From the NCBI GenBank assembly GCA_905211485.1, contig CAJMAW010000130.1:1-7861 (forward strand): DNA of 7,861 bases. The letters run 5' to 3'. A model generated the notes under the pieces. The model was not told the origin of the DNA. It did no database searches and saw nothing but the letters and a program-made list of their open reading frames with translations. The stretch comes from an uncultured Lentisphaeria bacterium (GTDB lineage: Bacteria; Verrucomicrobiota; Lentisphaeria; Victivallales; UBA1829). Of this stretch, positions 1 to 5,523 are shown one piece after another. The position numbers and the translations under genes are program-made. Each line of letters starts with the position of its first letter. Within the stretch, counting starts at the first letter, position 1.

Positions 1-434
1 TTTTTCCTGTTACAAACTCAATTCCCCCTCAAATAAATAGAGGCGCCCAAAATTCTTTTTCTCCGCAATAGTCCGCTGTGCCTGTTGGAAAATACTGAAT
101 ATTCTGAAGCGGGAAAGGAGAAAACTTTTTCGAAAAAGCATAGCGGTGTCAAAATCTCTTATTTTGTGCAGACGCTGTCTTTTTACAGAATGCGTCTTTC
201 TACTGAGCATTTTTTACTGTAAAAAGTGGAGGTTGTATATCCGGAGAACGGGAAGCAGTTTTTCCTTGTCATTTATCAATTCGCATTGGGGAACGGCAGA
301 GAGGAAAAAAGGATGAGGGAAGCATTTTAGTTTTTTGAAATTGATTTTCCCGTTTTTGAGAAATAGGGAGATCCGTGTTTATTTCTTTATAATGAAAATG
401 GAATAAAAAATTTATCATTTTTTAGAAAAAAAGA
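1..434. other. AT-rich gene-free leader region
   Basis: I see no supportable gene here. The longest open frame is a 66-codon minus-strand frame (10-210) with an arginine/lysine/phenylalanine-rich product, no visible ribosome binding site and no family resemblance. The stretch is clearly more AT-rich than the rest of the window. It holds a 10-bp inverted repeat (179-226, listed separately), an isolated perfect TATAAT at 388-393 with no convincing -35 box, and A/T tracts at 398-432 leading into the promoter of the following gene. It may be the intergenic space downstream of a gene left of the window. Confidence 0.6.
179..226. repeat. 10-bp perfect inverted repeat
   Basis: CTTTTTACAG at 179-188 is the exact reverse complement of CTGTAAAAAG at 217-226, with 28 bases between the arms. 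The right arm also lies in a local palindrome, TTTTTAC-T-GTAAAAA (211-225). No T-tract follows, so it is not a typical terminator. It could be a regulator binding site or an RNA stem, but its partner gene is unknown. Confidence 0.5.
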
Positions 435-464
435 TTGACTTTTTGAATATCGTGAGAATATATT
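435..464 (+). promoter_or_regulatory. Sigma-70-type promoter for the HTH gene
   Basis: TTGACT (435-440, five of six matches to TTGACA) lies 18 bases upstream of TATATT (459-464, five of six matches to TATAAT). Immediately upstream is a run of T then A tracts (418-432) resembling an UP element. Transcription would start near 471, giving a leader of about 78 bases before the ATG at 549. This is the best promoter in the window, but it is unproven. Confidence 0.6.
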
Positions 465-534
465 ATGGAAGAGATAGTGAAATAAGTGATTGATTTTTTG
501 CTTTGATCAAAGGAATATTCCTGAAAAACAAGAT

Positions 535-543
535 AGAGGAGAG
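535..543 (+). promoter_or_regulatory. Ribosome binding site of the HTH gene
   Basis: AGAGGAGAG lies five bases ahead of the ATG at 549. It fixes the start of this reading frame. Confidence 0.7.
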
Positions 544-548
544 TTTTC

Positions 549-1142
549 ATGCCGGACGTCAAACAGTTGTTAAAGGATGAGTTTTCAAGACTTGCGCGGA
601 AAGAGTTTAAGAAGTCCACAGAACCTCTTATGAAACAGGTTTCTGCGTTGAAGATTGCGTTGGCTGAGCAGAAAAAGAAGATTGCTCTTCTGGAGAAAGA
701 AATTCAGGCGAAAAATATTCATCCGCTTGCACAGATTGTTCAGGAACCGCTTCCTGCGCTGAAGCCGAAAGGAGCCTCCAATGTACGTGTCGGTTCGGTT
801 CAGATCAGGAAACTGCGCAAGAAATTAAACATCAGTCAGGCGCAAATGGCGGCTCTGCTGGATGTGAATGTGAATTCTGTTGCGTTCTGGGAGCAGGGGA
901 AGGTTGTGCCCCGTCCCGATGCGAAGGCTAGGATTGCGGCTCTTCGTTCCATGCCGAAGCGTGTGATGAAGCAGATTCTGGCTGAAAAATTTCCTGAACA
1001 GGCGGAGAAGAAGAAAAAGGTTCGTCGTTTGAGAAAAGAAGTGACTCCGGCGGCGGTACCGTCTGCATCTGCTTCTGTGCTTTCTGAAGCTGTCGCAGCT
1101 CCGGCTCAGTCTTCCCCGTCTGCATCTGAAACTGCAGAATAA
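549..1142 (+). CDS. Coiled-coil and XRE-type helix-turn-helix protein
   Basis: This 197-residue protein is a probable DNA-binding regulator or chromosome-associated protein. Residues about 4-55 are Lys/Glu/Leu-rich and heptad-like, suggesting a coiled coil for oligomerisation. A Pro-containing linker (56-78) follows. Residues about 83-143 form an XRE/Cro-like helix-turn-helix: IRKLRKKLNISQAQMAALL, then recognition-helix residues NVNSVAFWEQGK and a following helix with KARIAALRS. Residues 153-166 are strongly basic (KKKKVRRLRKE), and the last 30 residues are Ala/Ser/Pro-rich and probably disordered, a layout reminiscent of histone-H1-like tails. The start is supported by a good ribosome binding site and an upstream promoter. 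It stands alone, with a terminator-like hairpin 72 bases downstream of its stop. The HTH is clear; target and function are unknown. Its GC content looks lower than that of later genes. Confidence 0.85.
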   Translation: MPDVKQLLKDEFSRLARKEFKKSTEPLMKQVSALKIALAEQKKKIALLEKEIQAKNIHPLAQIVQEPLPALKPKGASNVRVGSVQIRKLRKKLNISQAQMAALLDVNVNSVAFWEQGKVVPRPDAKARIAALRSMPKRVMKQILAEKFPEQAEKKKKVRRLRKEVTPAAVPSASASVLSEAVAAPAQSSPSASETAE

Positions 1143-1213
1143 CAGAATCCGGAAGAATCGGGATGAGCTTTCCGCAGTCTTTTCCTGATTTCATTTTCCG
1201 TATATTCTGAGAT

Positions 1214-1278
1214 ATCTCCCTGAAATATTTTCTCTGCCTCCAGGCGTGAGGGAATTTCCTTCCAGGGAGATTTTTTTT
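1214..1278 (+). terminator. Terminator-like hairpin after the HTH gene
   Basis: ATCTCCCTG (1214-1222) pairs perfectly with CAGGGAGAT (1263-1271), followed directly by a run of eight T (1271-1278). The 40-base loop can form an inner stem CCTC (1237-1240) with GAGG (1248-1251), and GAAAT with ATTTC. The T-run is convincing. The long branched loop is less typical of an intrinsic terminator. Confidence 0.55.
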
Positions 1279-1352
1279 GCCTGATGGATGCTTTCTTCTG
1301 TATTCTCATTGATATCATGGGAATGGAAAGCCGGCGGAAAACAAGGCACATA

Positions 1353-1432
1353 AAAATGCACCTGACATTTTCACGAGGTCAAGGTCCGTGACCTTGTCGC
1401 GGTCCAGCGGCGAAACGCTGGCCGCCGGAGGC
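1353..1432. repeat. Four-hairpin module, copy 1
   Basis: Four perfect short hairpins lie in a row: AAAATG/CATTTT (1353-1358 with 1366-1371, loop CACCTGA), CAAGGTC-CGT-GACCTTG (1380-1396), CCAGCG-GCGAAA-CGCTGG (1404-1421) and GCC-GGA-GGC (1424-1432). The block from 1368 to 1421 recurs at 1506-1559 with only two mismatches, one in a loop and one between stems. The same four-stem order is found in copy 2. It is not convincingly coding. It may be a REP-like palindromic element or part of a structured RNA. Confidence 0.8.
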
Positions 1433-1482
1433 AAAGTAAAGAACTTTGCGAAGCAACAAAAAAAATATTGCGAAGCAACAAA
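1432..1482. repeat. Spacer hairpins between the two modules
   Basis: This segment contains CAAAGT-AAAGA-ACTTTG (1432-1448) and then two copies of the 15-mer TTGCGAAGCAACAAA (1446-1460 and 1468-1482, 22 bases apart). Each 15-mer folds as TTGC-GAA-GCAA. The core GCGAAGC is known as an exceptionally stable DNA mini-hairpin with a GAA loop. The first and second hairpins overlap by three bases (1446-1448), so they would be alternative folds. Confidence 0.75.
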
Positions 1483-1487
1483 CTACG

Positions 1488-1574
1488 GAAAAATGCGCGG
1501 AGCATTTTTCACGAGGTCAAGGTCCGTGACCTTGTCGCGATCCAGCGGCGAGACGCTGGTCGTGCGGAGCACGA
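1488..1574. repeat. Four-hairpin module, copy 2
   Basis: The hairpins are GAAAAATGC-GCGGA-GCATTTTTC (1488-1510, nine perfect pairs), CAAGGTC-CGT-GACCTTG (1518-1534), CCAGCG-GCGAGA-CGCTGG (1542-1559) and TCGTGC-GGA-GCACGA (1560-1574, six perfect pairs). The two middle stems are identical to copy 1, offset by 138 bases. The outer stems have different arm sequences from copy 1 but remain fully paired, which points to conservation of folding rather than of primary sequence. Confidence 0.8.
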
Positions 1575-1605
1575 GATCTTATAAAAAATACAGAAAGAAA
1601 ACAGC

Positions 1606-1627
1606 ATGAGGAACTGCCCGCCCTCAT
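1606..1627. repeat. Additional hairpin downstream of the array
   Basis: ATGAGG (1606-1611) pairs with CCTCAT (1622-1627) across a 10-base loop. It lies between the hairpin array and the terminator at 1663. It may belong to the same structured transcript, or be chance. Confidence 0.35.
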
Positions 1628-1662
1628 ACACCTCGGTTCTCGTTGCATTTCCTGTACCTACC

Positions 1663-1689
1663 CGGCAGGCGTTGTCTGCCGTATTTTTT
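1663..1689 (+). terminator. Intrinsic terminator downstream of the hairpin array
   Basis: CGGCAG (1663-1668) pairs with CTGCCG (1676-1681) over a seven-base loop, followed by TA and six T (1684-1689). This is compact and typical of rho-independent terminators on the + strand. No protein gene ends nearby, so it would stop read-through from the HTH gene or terminate a transcript of the hairpin array. Confidence 0.65.
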
Positions 1690-1761
1690 CACAAGTTACG
1701 ATGTTTTGCAAAGAGTTTTGATACATACGGGAAACATTGACTTGATTTGCTGAAAAGAACA

Positions 1762-1790
1762 TTGCTTTTTTGATCTGTCAGGATTATTAT
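1762..1790 (+). promoter_or_regulatory. Possible promoter of the TPR gene
   Basis: TATTAT (1785-1790, five of six matches to TATAAT) lies 17 bases after TTGCTT (1762-1767, only the TTG matches). Transcription would begin near 1797, leaving a leader of about 75 bases before the ATG at 1872. The -35 box is weak. TTGACT at 1737-1742 is a better -35 but has no matching -10. Confidence 0.35.
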
Positions 1791-1871
1791 ACAGAAATCC
1801 TTGCGCCGGATTCAGAATTTTCCGGACAAAGTTTATCGGAAATCCAGAAAGAAAACGGACTGAAATTGAAA

Positions 1872-3065
1872 ATGAATCGTTATCTCCTCTCAGCAATGTT
1901 TTTCTCCTGTGTCTGCTGCTGTTTCGGAATGACTCCGGCACAGGATTCCTTTCCGGCAAATCTTCAGAAACTGCAGGATGCCTTTTCCAATGGCGCATCC
2001 ATTGATTCCATAGAGGCGGGAACTACACAAATCCTCAGTAAAATGCCTCCGGGACAGGAAAAAACTGCCGTGATGCTTTTCCATGCCCAGGTGCTGGAAC
2101 TCCAAGGCAATTACCCCGCAGCCAGAAAAATCCTGCTCGAAATCGAAACGGAATCCGATGCGCCTCAGACAAAATGGGACCTCTTCCTTCGGATCGCACG
2201 CCTCTATCAGAAGGAAAATAATTTTGAACGCTCGGAATGGATCTATTCAAAACTGCAGAATCTGCCCGGCCTGACAGAGGAAATGAAATTCTCTCTCCGT
2301 TATGCAATGGGTGTATCCGCCTCTCTCCAGGGGAAAAAGGAAAAAGCCCTGGAGATCTATTCGGATCTGCTTGCAGAAGGAGAACACCTTCCTCTCCGGG
2401 AACGTATCGCTCTTCATTGCGCCGCGGCGGAGGCCTGCCGCACCGTTTCCGCCTATGCTGAAGAAAGAGAATGGTATGGGAAAATCCTCCAGTTCCGGAA
2501 CCTTCCGGATGCGGACCGTTTCTCCGCTCTGGAAAAAACGGCGTATTCCTGCGCGGATGAGGAGAATATGAAAGTCCAGGAGGTGGAACAATCTTTCAAT
2601 CTTCTGATCAATGATGTGGATGTGGATGTTTCCACGAAAATCCGTCTGCTGAAACGTCTTGCGGAATACCGCCTGAAATGCGGCGCGCCGGACAGGGCGA
2701 TTCAGGAATACAACCGTCTCTCCGGTTTGCGCGGTCTGCCGACAGCCGAACTCTTCGCTTCCCTGATGGAGAAGGGAGCCGTCTATGAGCAGAAAAAGAA
2801 TTATGCCGCCGCACGCAGGGAATATGAACGGATTGTTCGGGACAGACGCGCTTCCATCGAAGATCTCGTCCAGGCTCTTTCCGCTTCCGCGGAAGCCTGG
2901 CTCGCGGAGAAAAACCGTGACGCTGCCCGAATGGAATATGAACGCATTCTGATGCTGCCGGATCTGACCTGGGAAGTCGATGCCGAAATCAGAAAAAAAA
3001 TTGCGGACTGCCTTGCCGATCCCTCCGCGGAGTCAGGCGGGAAAACTCTTCCCGCAAAGGACTAG
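1872..3065 (+). CDS. Exported TPR-like repeat protein
   Basis: This 397-residue protein has an N-terminal Sec-type signal peptide: a short basic start (MNR), hydrophobic residues 4-20 that are unusually Cys-rich (FSCVCCCFGM), and a likely cleavage after TPA (21-23). A lipoprotein box is possible but poor. The mature part consists of roughly seven 30-40-residue helical repeats of TPR type, for example YPAARKILLEIE (81-92), KKEKALEIYSDLL (155-167), APDRAIQEYNRLS (272-284), YAAARREYERIV (311-322) and RDAARMEYERIL (349-360). Such proteins are scaffolds for protein contacts, here in the periplasm or at the cell surface. The frame is open back to a TTG at 1770, but the ATG at 1872 is preferred because the signal peptide begins there. 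Its ribosome binding site is weak. A GCGGGAA-AACTC-TTCCCGC hairpin (3037-3055) sits in its last codons. The partner is unknown. Confidence 0.85.
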   Translation: MNRYLLSAMFFSCVCCCFGMTPAQDSFPANLQKLQDAFSNGASIDSIEAGTTQILSKMPPGQEKTAVMLFHAQVLELQGNYPAARKILLEIETESDAPQTKWDLFLRIARLYQKENNFERSEWIYSKLQNLPGLTEEMKFSLRYAMGVSASLQGKKEKALEIYSDLLAEGEHLPLRERIALHCAAAEACRTVSAYAEEREWYGKILQFRNLPDADRFSALEKTAYSCADEENMKVQEVEQSFNLLINDVDVDVSTKIRLLKRLAEYRLKCGAPDRAIQEYNRLSGLRGLPTAELFASLMEKGAVYEQKKNYAAARREYERIVRDRRASIEDLVQALSASAEAWLAEKNRDAARMEYERILMLPDLTWEVDAEIRKKIADCLADPSAESGGKTLPAKD

Positions 3066-3487
3066 GCAGGGGGGAAACACACACTCTCTCGATCTCCCGC
3101 AAAAAAACGCTCGAATAGTTGGGGCGACGCGGAGGAGGCGGAGAATTTCCTCCCGCAAGGGTGAGGGAAAAAAGAGGCATCCTGTGTCCGGCTATCGTGT
3201 TTGGGGGGAAAAAAATCCATCTCGGATGCTGAGTGGGAAAAAGGGGGAGCGAAAAGGACCCAAACCTCGGAATCTCTCCTTCCTCAGGCAGAATCCCCTC
3301 CTCGCTTCTCCTCTTTTCCTAATTTCCTCATGCCAGATTTTCTTTTCATTTCATTCATTTGACGCGCGGATATTGCTGACAGGAAAGTTCTTCTGCTTTA
3401 TCTCAGTCAAGTCGGCAACCCACCCCCGCCCGTTTTTCCAGGCGGATACGTCAGGTGCCGGGAAAAAGAAAACAAGGAGGCGCACCA
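3066..3487. other. Intergenic region with purine then pyrimidine tracts
   Basis: I see no supportable gene in these 422 bases. The first half is purine-rich. The octamer TCCCGCAA occurs at 3050-3057 (inside the end of the preceding gene), 3095-3102 and 3151-3158; the last can form a small CCC-GCAA-GGG hairpin. The stretch 3265-3360 is strongly pyrimidine-rich. No U-tract terminator follows the TPR gene. A weak promoter candidate, CTGACA (3376-3381) with TATCTC (3399-3404, spacing 17), precedes the next gene. An open frame runs through the region (2980-3612), but it has no ribosome binding site and a low-complexity basic product. Confidence 0.55.
3474..3480 (+). promoter_or_regulatory. Strong ribosome binding site deciding the 3488 start
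   Basis: AAGGAGG, a near-perfect anti-16S match, lies seven bases before the ATG at 3488. This argues against the upstream in-frame GTG at 3455. Confidence 0.85.
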
Positions 3488-5221
3488 ATGGGGAAAAAAG
3501 ACGCATTCTCCCTCAGTTCTCTCGACAGGATCCTCTTTCAGAACAGATTTCAGACTTCCCCCCGGAGCAGGGATCCTTTCATCCGGCGGATTCTGTATCA
3601 TTCTCTTTTTGAATCGGATGTCAGGATCGGAGGAGGGAAAAATGCTTCCCGTTTGCCGATTCCGGATTTGTTTTTCTTCCGTGCTCTTTTCGGTTTTCCC
3701 TCGATCCGGACGGTGATTCCGGGAAAAAGCGTACGACTCTTTCCGGGTCTGGCAAAAGAACTGGAAACACTGCGTGTTCTGCTCCTTCCGTACGCTTCAA
3801 AAAAGTTCCAGAAGGAGAAGGAGGAAGGGGAGGAGGAGCGAAGGCATGTTCCCGGAGAGACGCTTCCGTCTTATCCGTCCCCTCATCTTTCCGGGGCAGA
3901 AAGAGAAGACGTATCCCTCCCTGAAGACGCCCCGCTTTTCCCGCCCCGGAGTCTCTTCTTTCAGGAGAAGGATGAAAAGGCAGAAACAGAAGTTTCTGAC
4001 TCGGCTCCCGGATCAGCAGGAAAAACGGGAAAAATGGAAAACGGAGACGGAAACTCATTTCCGGAGAAGGGGAATGAAGAAGCGATTCTTCCCGTCAGAC
4101 TCCTTCCTTTTGACCCGGATGACTCCGCCGGGAAAGAAAATATGTCCTTCCTTGCAACGGAAGCGGAAGAGAACAGTCCCTCCCGGGAGATGCCTTCCCG
4201 AAGTGCCGCTGCATCGGACATTGCCGCTGCATCGGGCATTGCCGCTGCATCGGACATTGCCGCCGCATCCGCTTTGCCTTTTTCTCAAGCCCGTCATTCT
4301 CAATCTTTGCAGGAGGGAATGGATCTGTTTCCCGGAAACGCATTGGGCGGATGGGATTTTTCCATGCTGCAGTCCGATGGATGGATTCTCCCCGCCCTCA
4401 GGATCAGAAGCGGAAAGGCATGGACAAAACTCGACATGGCGATCCTTTGTTTTTCCGGACACGGGAGAAATATCCGCCTGAGCGAAATCGGGATGGAGGA
4501 AAGGACGCTGGAATGGATCCGGAAGAGTTTCACAGGATCGCTGGAAGCCCGTTCCTCAGGAAGTCCGCTGCAAAATACGGGAACGGACGATCCATTGTCC
4601 CGGGTCGGGACTCTGGCGGAAAGGACTGCCGCTGCTGCCGGAACGGGATACGGCGTTGCGGATCTGCCTGAACTGGTCTTTCGGGAAACGCCCGCTCTTC
4701 CCGCGAATTTCCCGCTTCCGGCGGATTCGGGCGTGTCTCTCCACGCCCGGGGGACAGTCCGCTGGTGGAAAAAAAGGCCGCCGCAGAATGGAATTTCCTG
4801 GCGCTGTGAGGGTATGTGGGAGATTGTCTATTCCGGGGAAGTCCTTCCCGCCGCCGATACGGCAGAACTGAGACGCGAAGTTTCAGAATCTCTTGCCATG
4901 GTGAGAATCCCTTCCTCTTCCACGTCAGTTCCTTCCGCCCCTGCGGGATTTTCCGGGCAGGGTCGGGAAGAAAAGGCCCGGGAAGACTGCCTCCGTTCGG
5001 AATCTTTTCTCCGATTCATGAGCCTTTATGCCGCGCTTCTGCATTGCGGAATGCTGAATGAGTCCTCCTCCGGCGGAGGTGATGAAAATGGCGGCGGCCG
5101 GGAGCTTCTCAAACACGTTTCTCCGGAACTGCTGCTGCGGAATGCGGAAACTCTTTCCCCCGGGTCCTGCCGGATTTCAGGCGAATGGAGCCTTTCTTTC
5201 CGTCTGGAAGGAACTTTCTGA
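3488..5221 (+). CDS. Hypothetical protein with disordered acidic centre
   Basis: I do not recognise this 577-residue protein. No signal peptide or membrane segment is apparent, so it is probably cytoplasmic. Residues about 1-106 look folded (DPFIRRILYHSLFESDV, PDLFFFRALFGFPSIRTVIPG). Residues about 107-265 are charged, rich in Glu, Lys, Pro and Ser, and probably disordered, ending in a hexapeptide repeat AAASDI/AAASGI/AAASDI (about 240-257). Residues about 280-577 appear folded again, with Trp-rich beta-like segments (WDFSMLQSDGWILPALRI, GTVRWWKK, MWEIVYSGE) and a C-terminal WSLSFRLEGTF. A second Ser/Gly-rich patch (SSSGGGDENGGG) lies near residue 520. The coding call rests on the long frame, the excellent ribosome binding site and plausible domain alternation. 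Other frames are also unusually open here because TA-containing stop codons are rare. The TGA stop lies in a 10-bp tandem duplication. No function is proposed. Confidence 0.75.
   Translation: MGKKDAFSLSSLDRILFQNRFQTSPRSRDPFIRRILYHSLFESDVRIGGGKNASRLPIPDLFFFRALFGFPSIRTVIPGKSVRLFPGLAKELETLRVLLLPYASKKFQKEKEEGEEERRHVPGETLPSYPSPHLSGAEREDVSLPEDAPLFPPRSLFFQEKDEKAETEVSDSAPGSAGKTGKMENGDGNSFPEKGNEEAILPVRLLPFDPDDSAGKENMSFLATEAEENSPSREMPSRSAAASDIAAASGIAAASDIAAASALPFSQARHSQSLQEGMDLFPGNALGGWDFSMLQSDGWILPALRIRSGKAWTKLDMAILCFSGHGRNIRLSEIGMEERTLEWIRKSFTGSLEARSSGSPLQNTGTDDPLSRVGTLAERTAAAAGTGYGVADLPELVFRETPALPANFPLPADSGVSLHARGTVRWWKKRPPQNGISWRCEGMWEIVYSGEVLPAADTAELRREVSESLAMVRIPSSSTSVPSAPAGFSGQGREEKAREDCLRSESFLRFMSLYAALLHCGMLNESSSGGGDENGGGRELLKHVSPELLLRNAETLSPGSCRISGEWSLSFRLEGTF
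4205..4269 (+). repeat. In-frame 18-bp tandem repeat
   Basis: Three 18-bp units (4205-4222, 4223-4240, 4241-4258) of the form GCCGCTGCATCGGRCATT are followed by a partial, diverged fourth (4259-4269). Units 1 and 3 are identical and unit 2 differs at one base. Each encodes AAASDI or AAASGI inside the disordered part of the hypothetical protein. Near-identity suggests recent slippage expansion. Confidence 0.9.
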
Positions 5222-5231
5222 AACTTTCTGA
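5212..5231 (+). repeat. 10-bp tandem duplication at a stop codon
   Basis: AACTTTCTGA occurs twice back to back (5212-5221 and 5222-5231). The TGA ending the first copy is the stop of the preceding gene. Confidence 0.8.
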
Positions 5232-5448
5232 GTCCGGGGGATGGATGAAAAGGAGAAAGAGGCGGGGAAAACGTATCCATCCTGTCCGATTGATTTTTCT
5301 CCTGTTTTCCCGGAGAATCCGGAATTTGTTCCGGAGGAGGATCCTTCCAGTTCCGGGAACTTTTCCGGGAATCCGGCGGACATCTTTTGCGCGTCCGTCC
5401 ATGGAGGAGGAAAAAAACTTTTCCGGCTCTCTTTTCCGGGACTTTCCC

Positions 5449-5477
5449 TTGATTGTTCGTCCAGATGAATGTAGATT
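5449..5477 (+). promoter_or_regulatory. Possible promoter of ndk
   Basis: TTGATT (5449-5454) and TAGATT (5472-5477) are separated by 17 bases. Each matches the sigma-70 consensus at four of six positions. Transcription from about 5484 would give a 40-base leader. Confidence 0.4.
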
Positions 5478-5509
5478 GACTCCATGTTCGTGAGACGAAA
5501 CAGAACAAG

Positions 5510-5515
5510 AAGGAG
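5510..5515 (+). promoter_or_regulatory. Ribosome binding site of ndk
   Basis: AAGGAG lies eight bases before the ATG at 5524 and supports this start. Confidence 0.75.
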
Positions 5516-5523
5516 ACACATTC

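Larger units (their letters stand above)
5222..5523. other. Intergenic region upstream of ndk
   Basis: About 300 bases with no gene I can support. A 75-codon frame (5241-5468) has no properly spaced ribosome binding site and a low-complexity product. The region is rich in TTCCGG/CCGGAA words, including two TTCCGGGAA copies at 5351-5359 and 5363-5371; the first sits in a wider palindrome, AGTTCC-G-GGAACT (5349-5361). The ndk promoter candidate and ribosome binding site lie at its right end. No terminator for the preceding gene was seen. Confidence 0.5.

Noticed and set aside
10..210. 66-codon minus-strand frame at the left edge
   Set aside because: Basic, low-information product, no ribosome binding site, AT-rich non-coding context.
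928..1351. Two overlapping minus-strand frames after and across the HTH gene end
   Set aside because: One is antisense to the well-supported HTH gene, and the other covers the terminator hairpin. Neither has a recognisable product or ribosome binding site.
1366..1574. CRISPR array
   Set aside because: Only two long copies with no series of equal repeats and unique spacers. The repeated units are chains of different hairpins, and no cas gene is present.
1605..1690. tRNA gene suggested by a GGTTCTCGTTGC segment
   Set aside because: No acceptor stem, D-arm or anticodon stem can be formed around it.
3455..3487. GTG at 3455 as the start of the 577-residue protein
   Set aside because: The ATG at 3488 has a near-perfect ribosome binding site at ideal spacing, while the GTG has none.
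2980..3612. 210-codon plus-strand frame bridging the TPR gene and the 3488 gene
   Set aside because: It overlaps both supported genes in another frame, lacks a good ribosome binding site and encodes an Arg/Lys/Ser-rich low-complexity product.
3621..4533. Several long frames in other phases and on the minus strand over the hypothetical gene
   Set aside because: They arise because TA-containing stop codons are rare in this purine/GC-biased stretch. Products include repeats such as PMQRQC that simply mirror the 18-bp tandem repeat.
5241..5468. 75-codon plus-strand frame between the hypothetical gene and ndk
   Set aside because: No ribosome binding site at proper spacing, low-complexity Pro/Ser/Gly-rich product, and it runs into the ndk promoter candidate.
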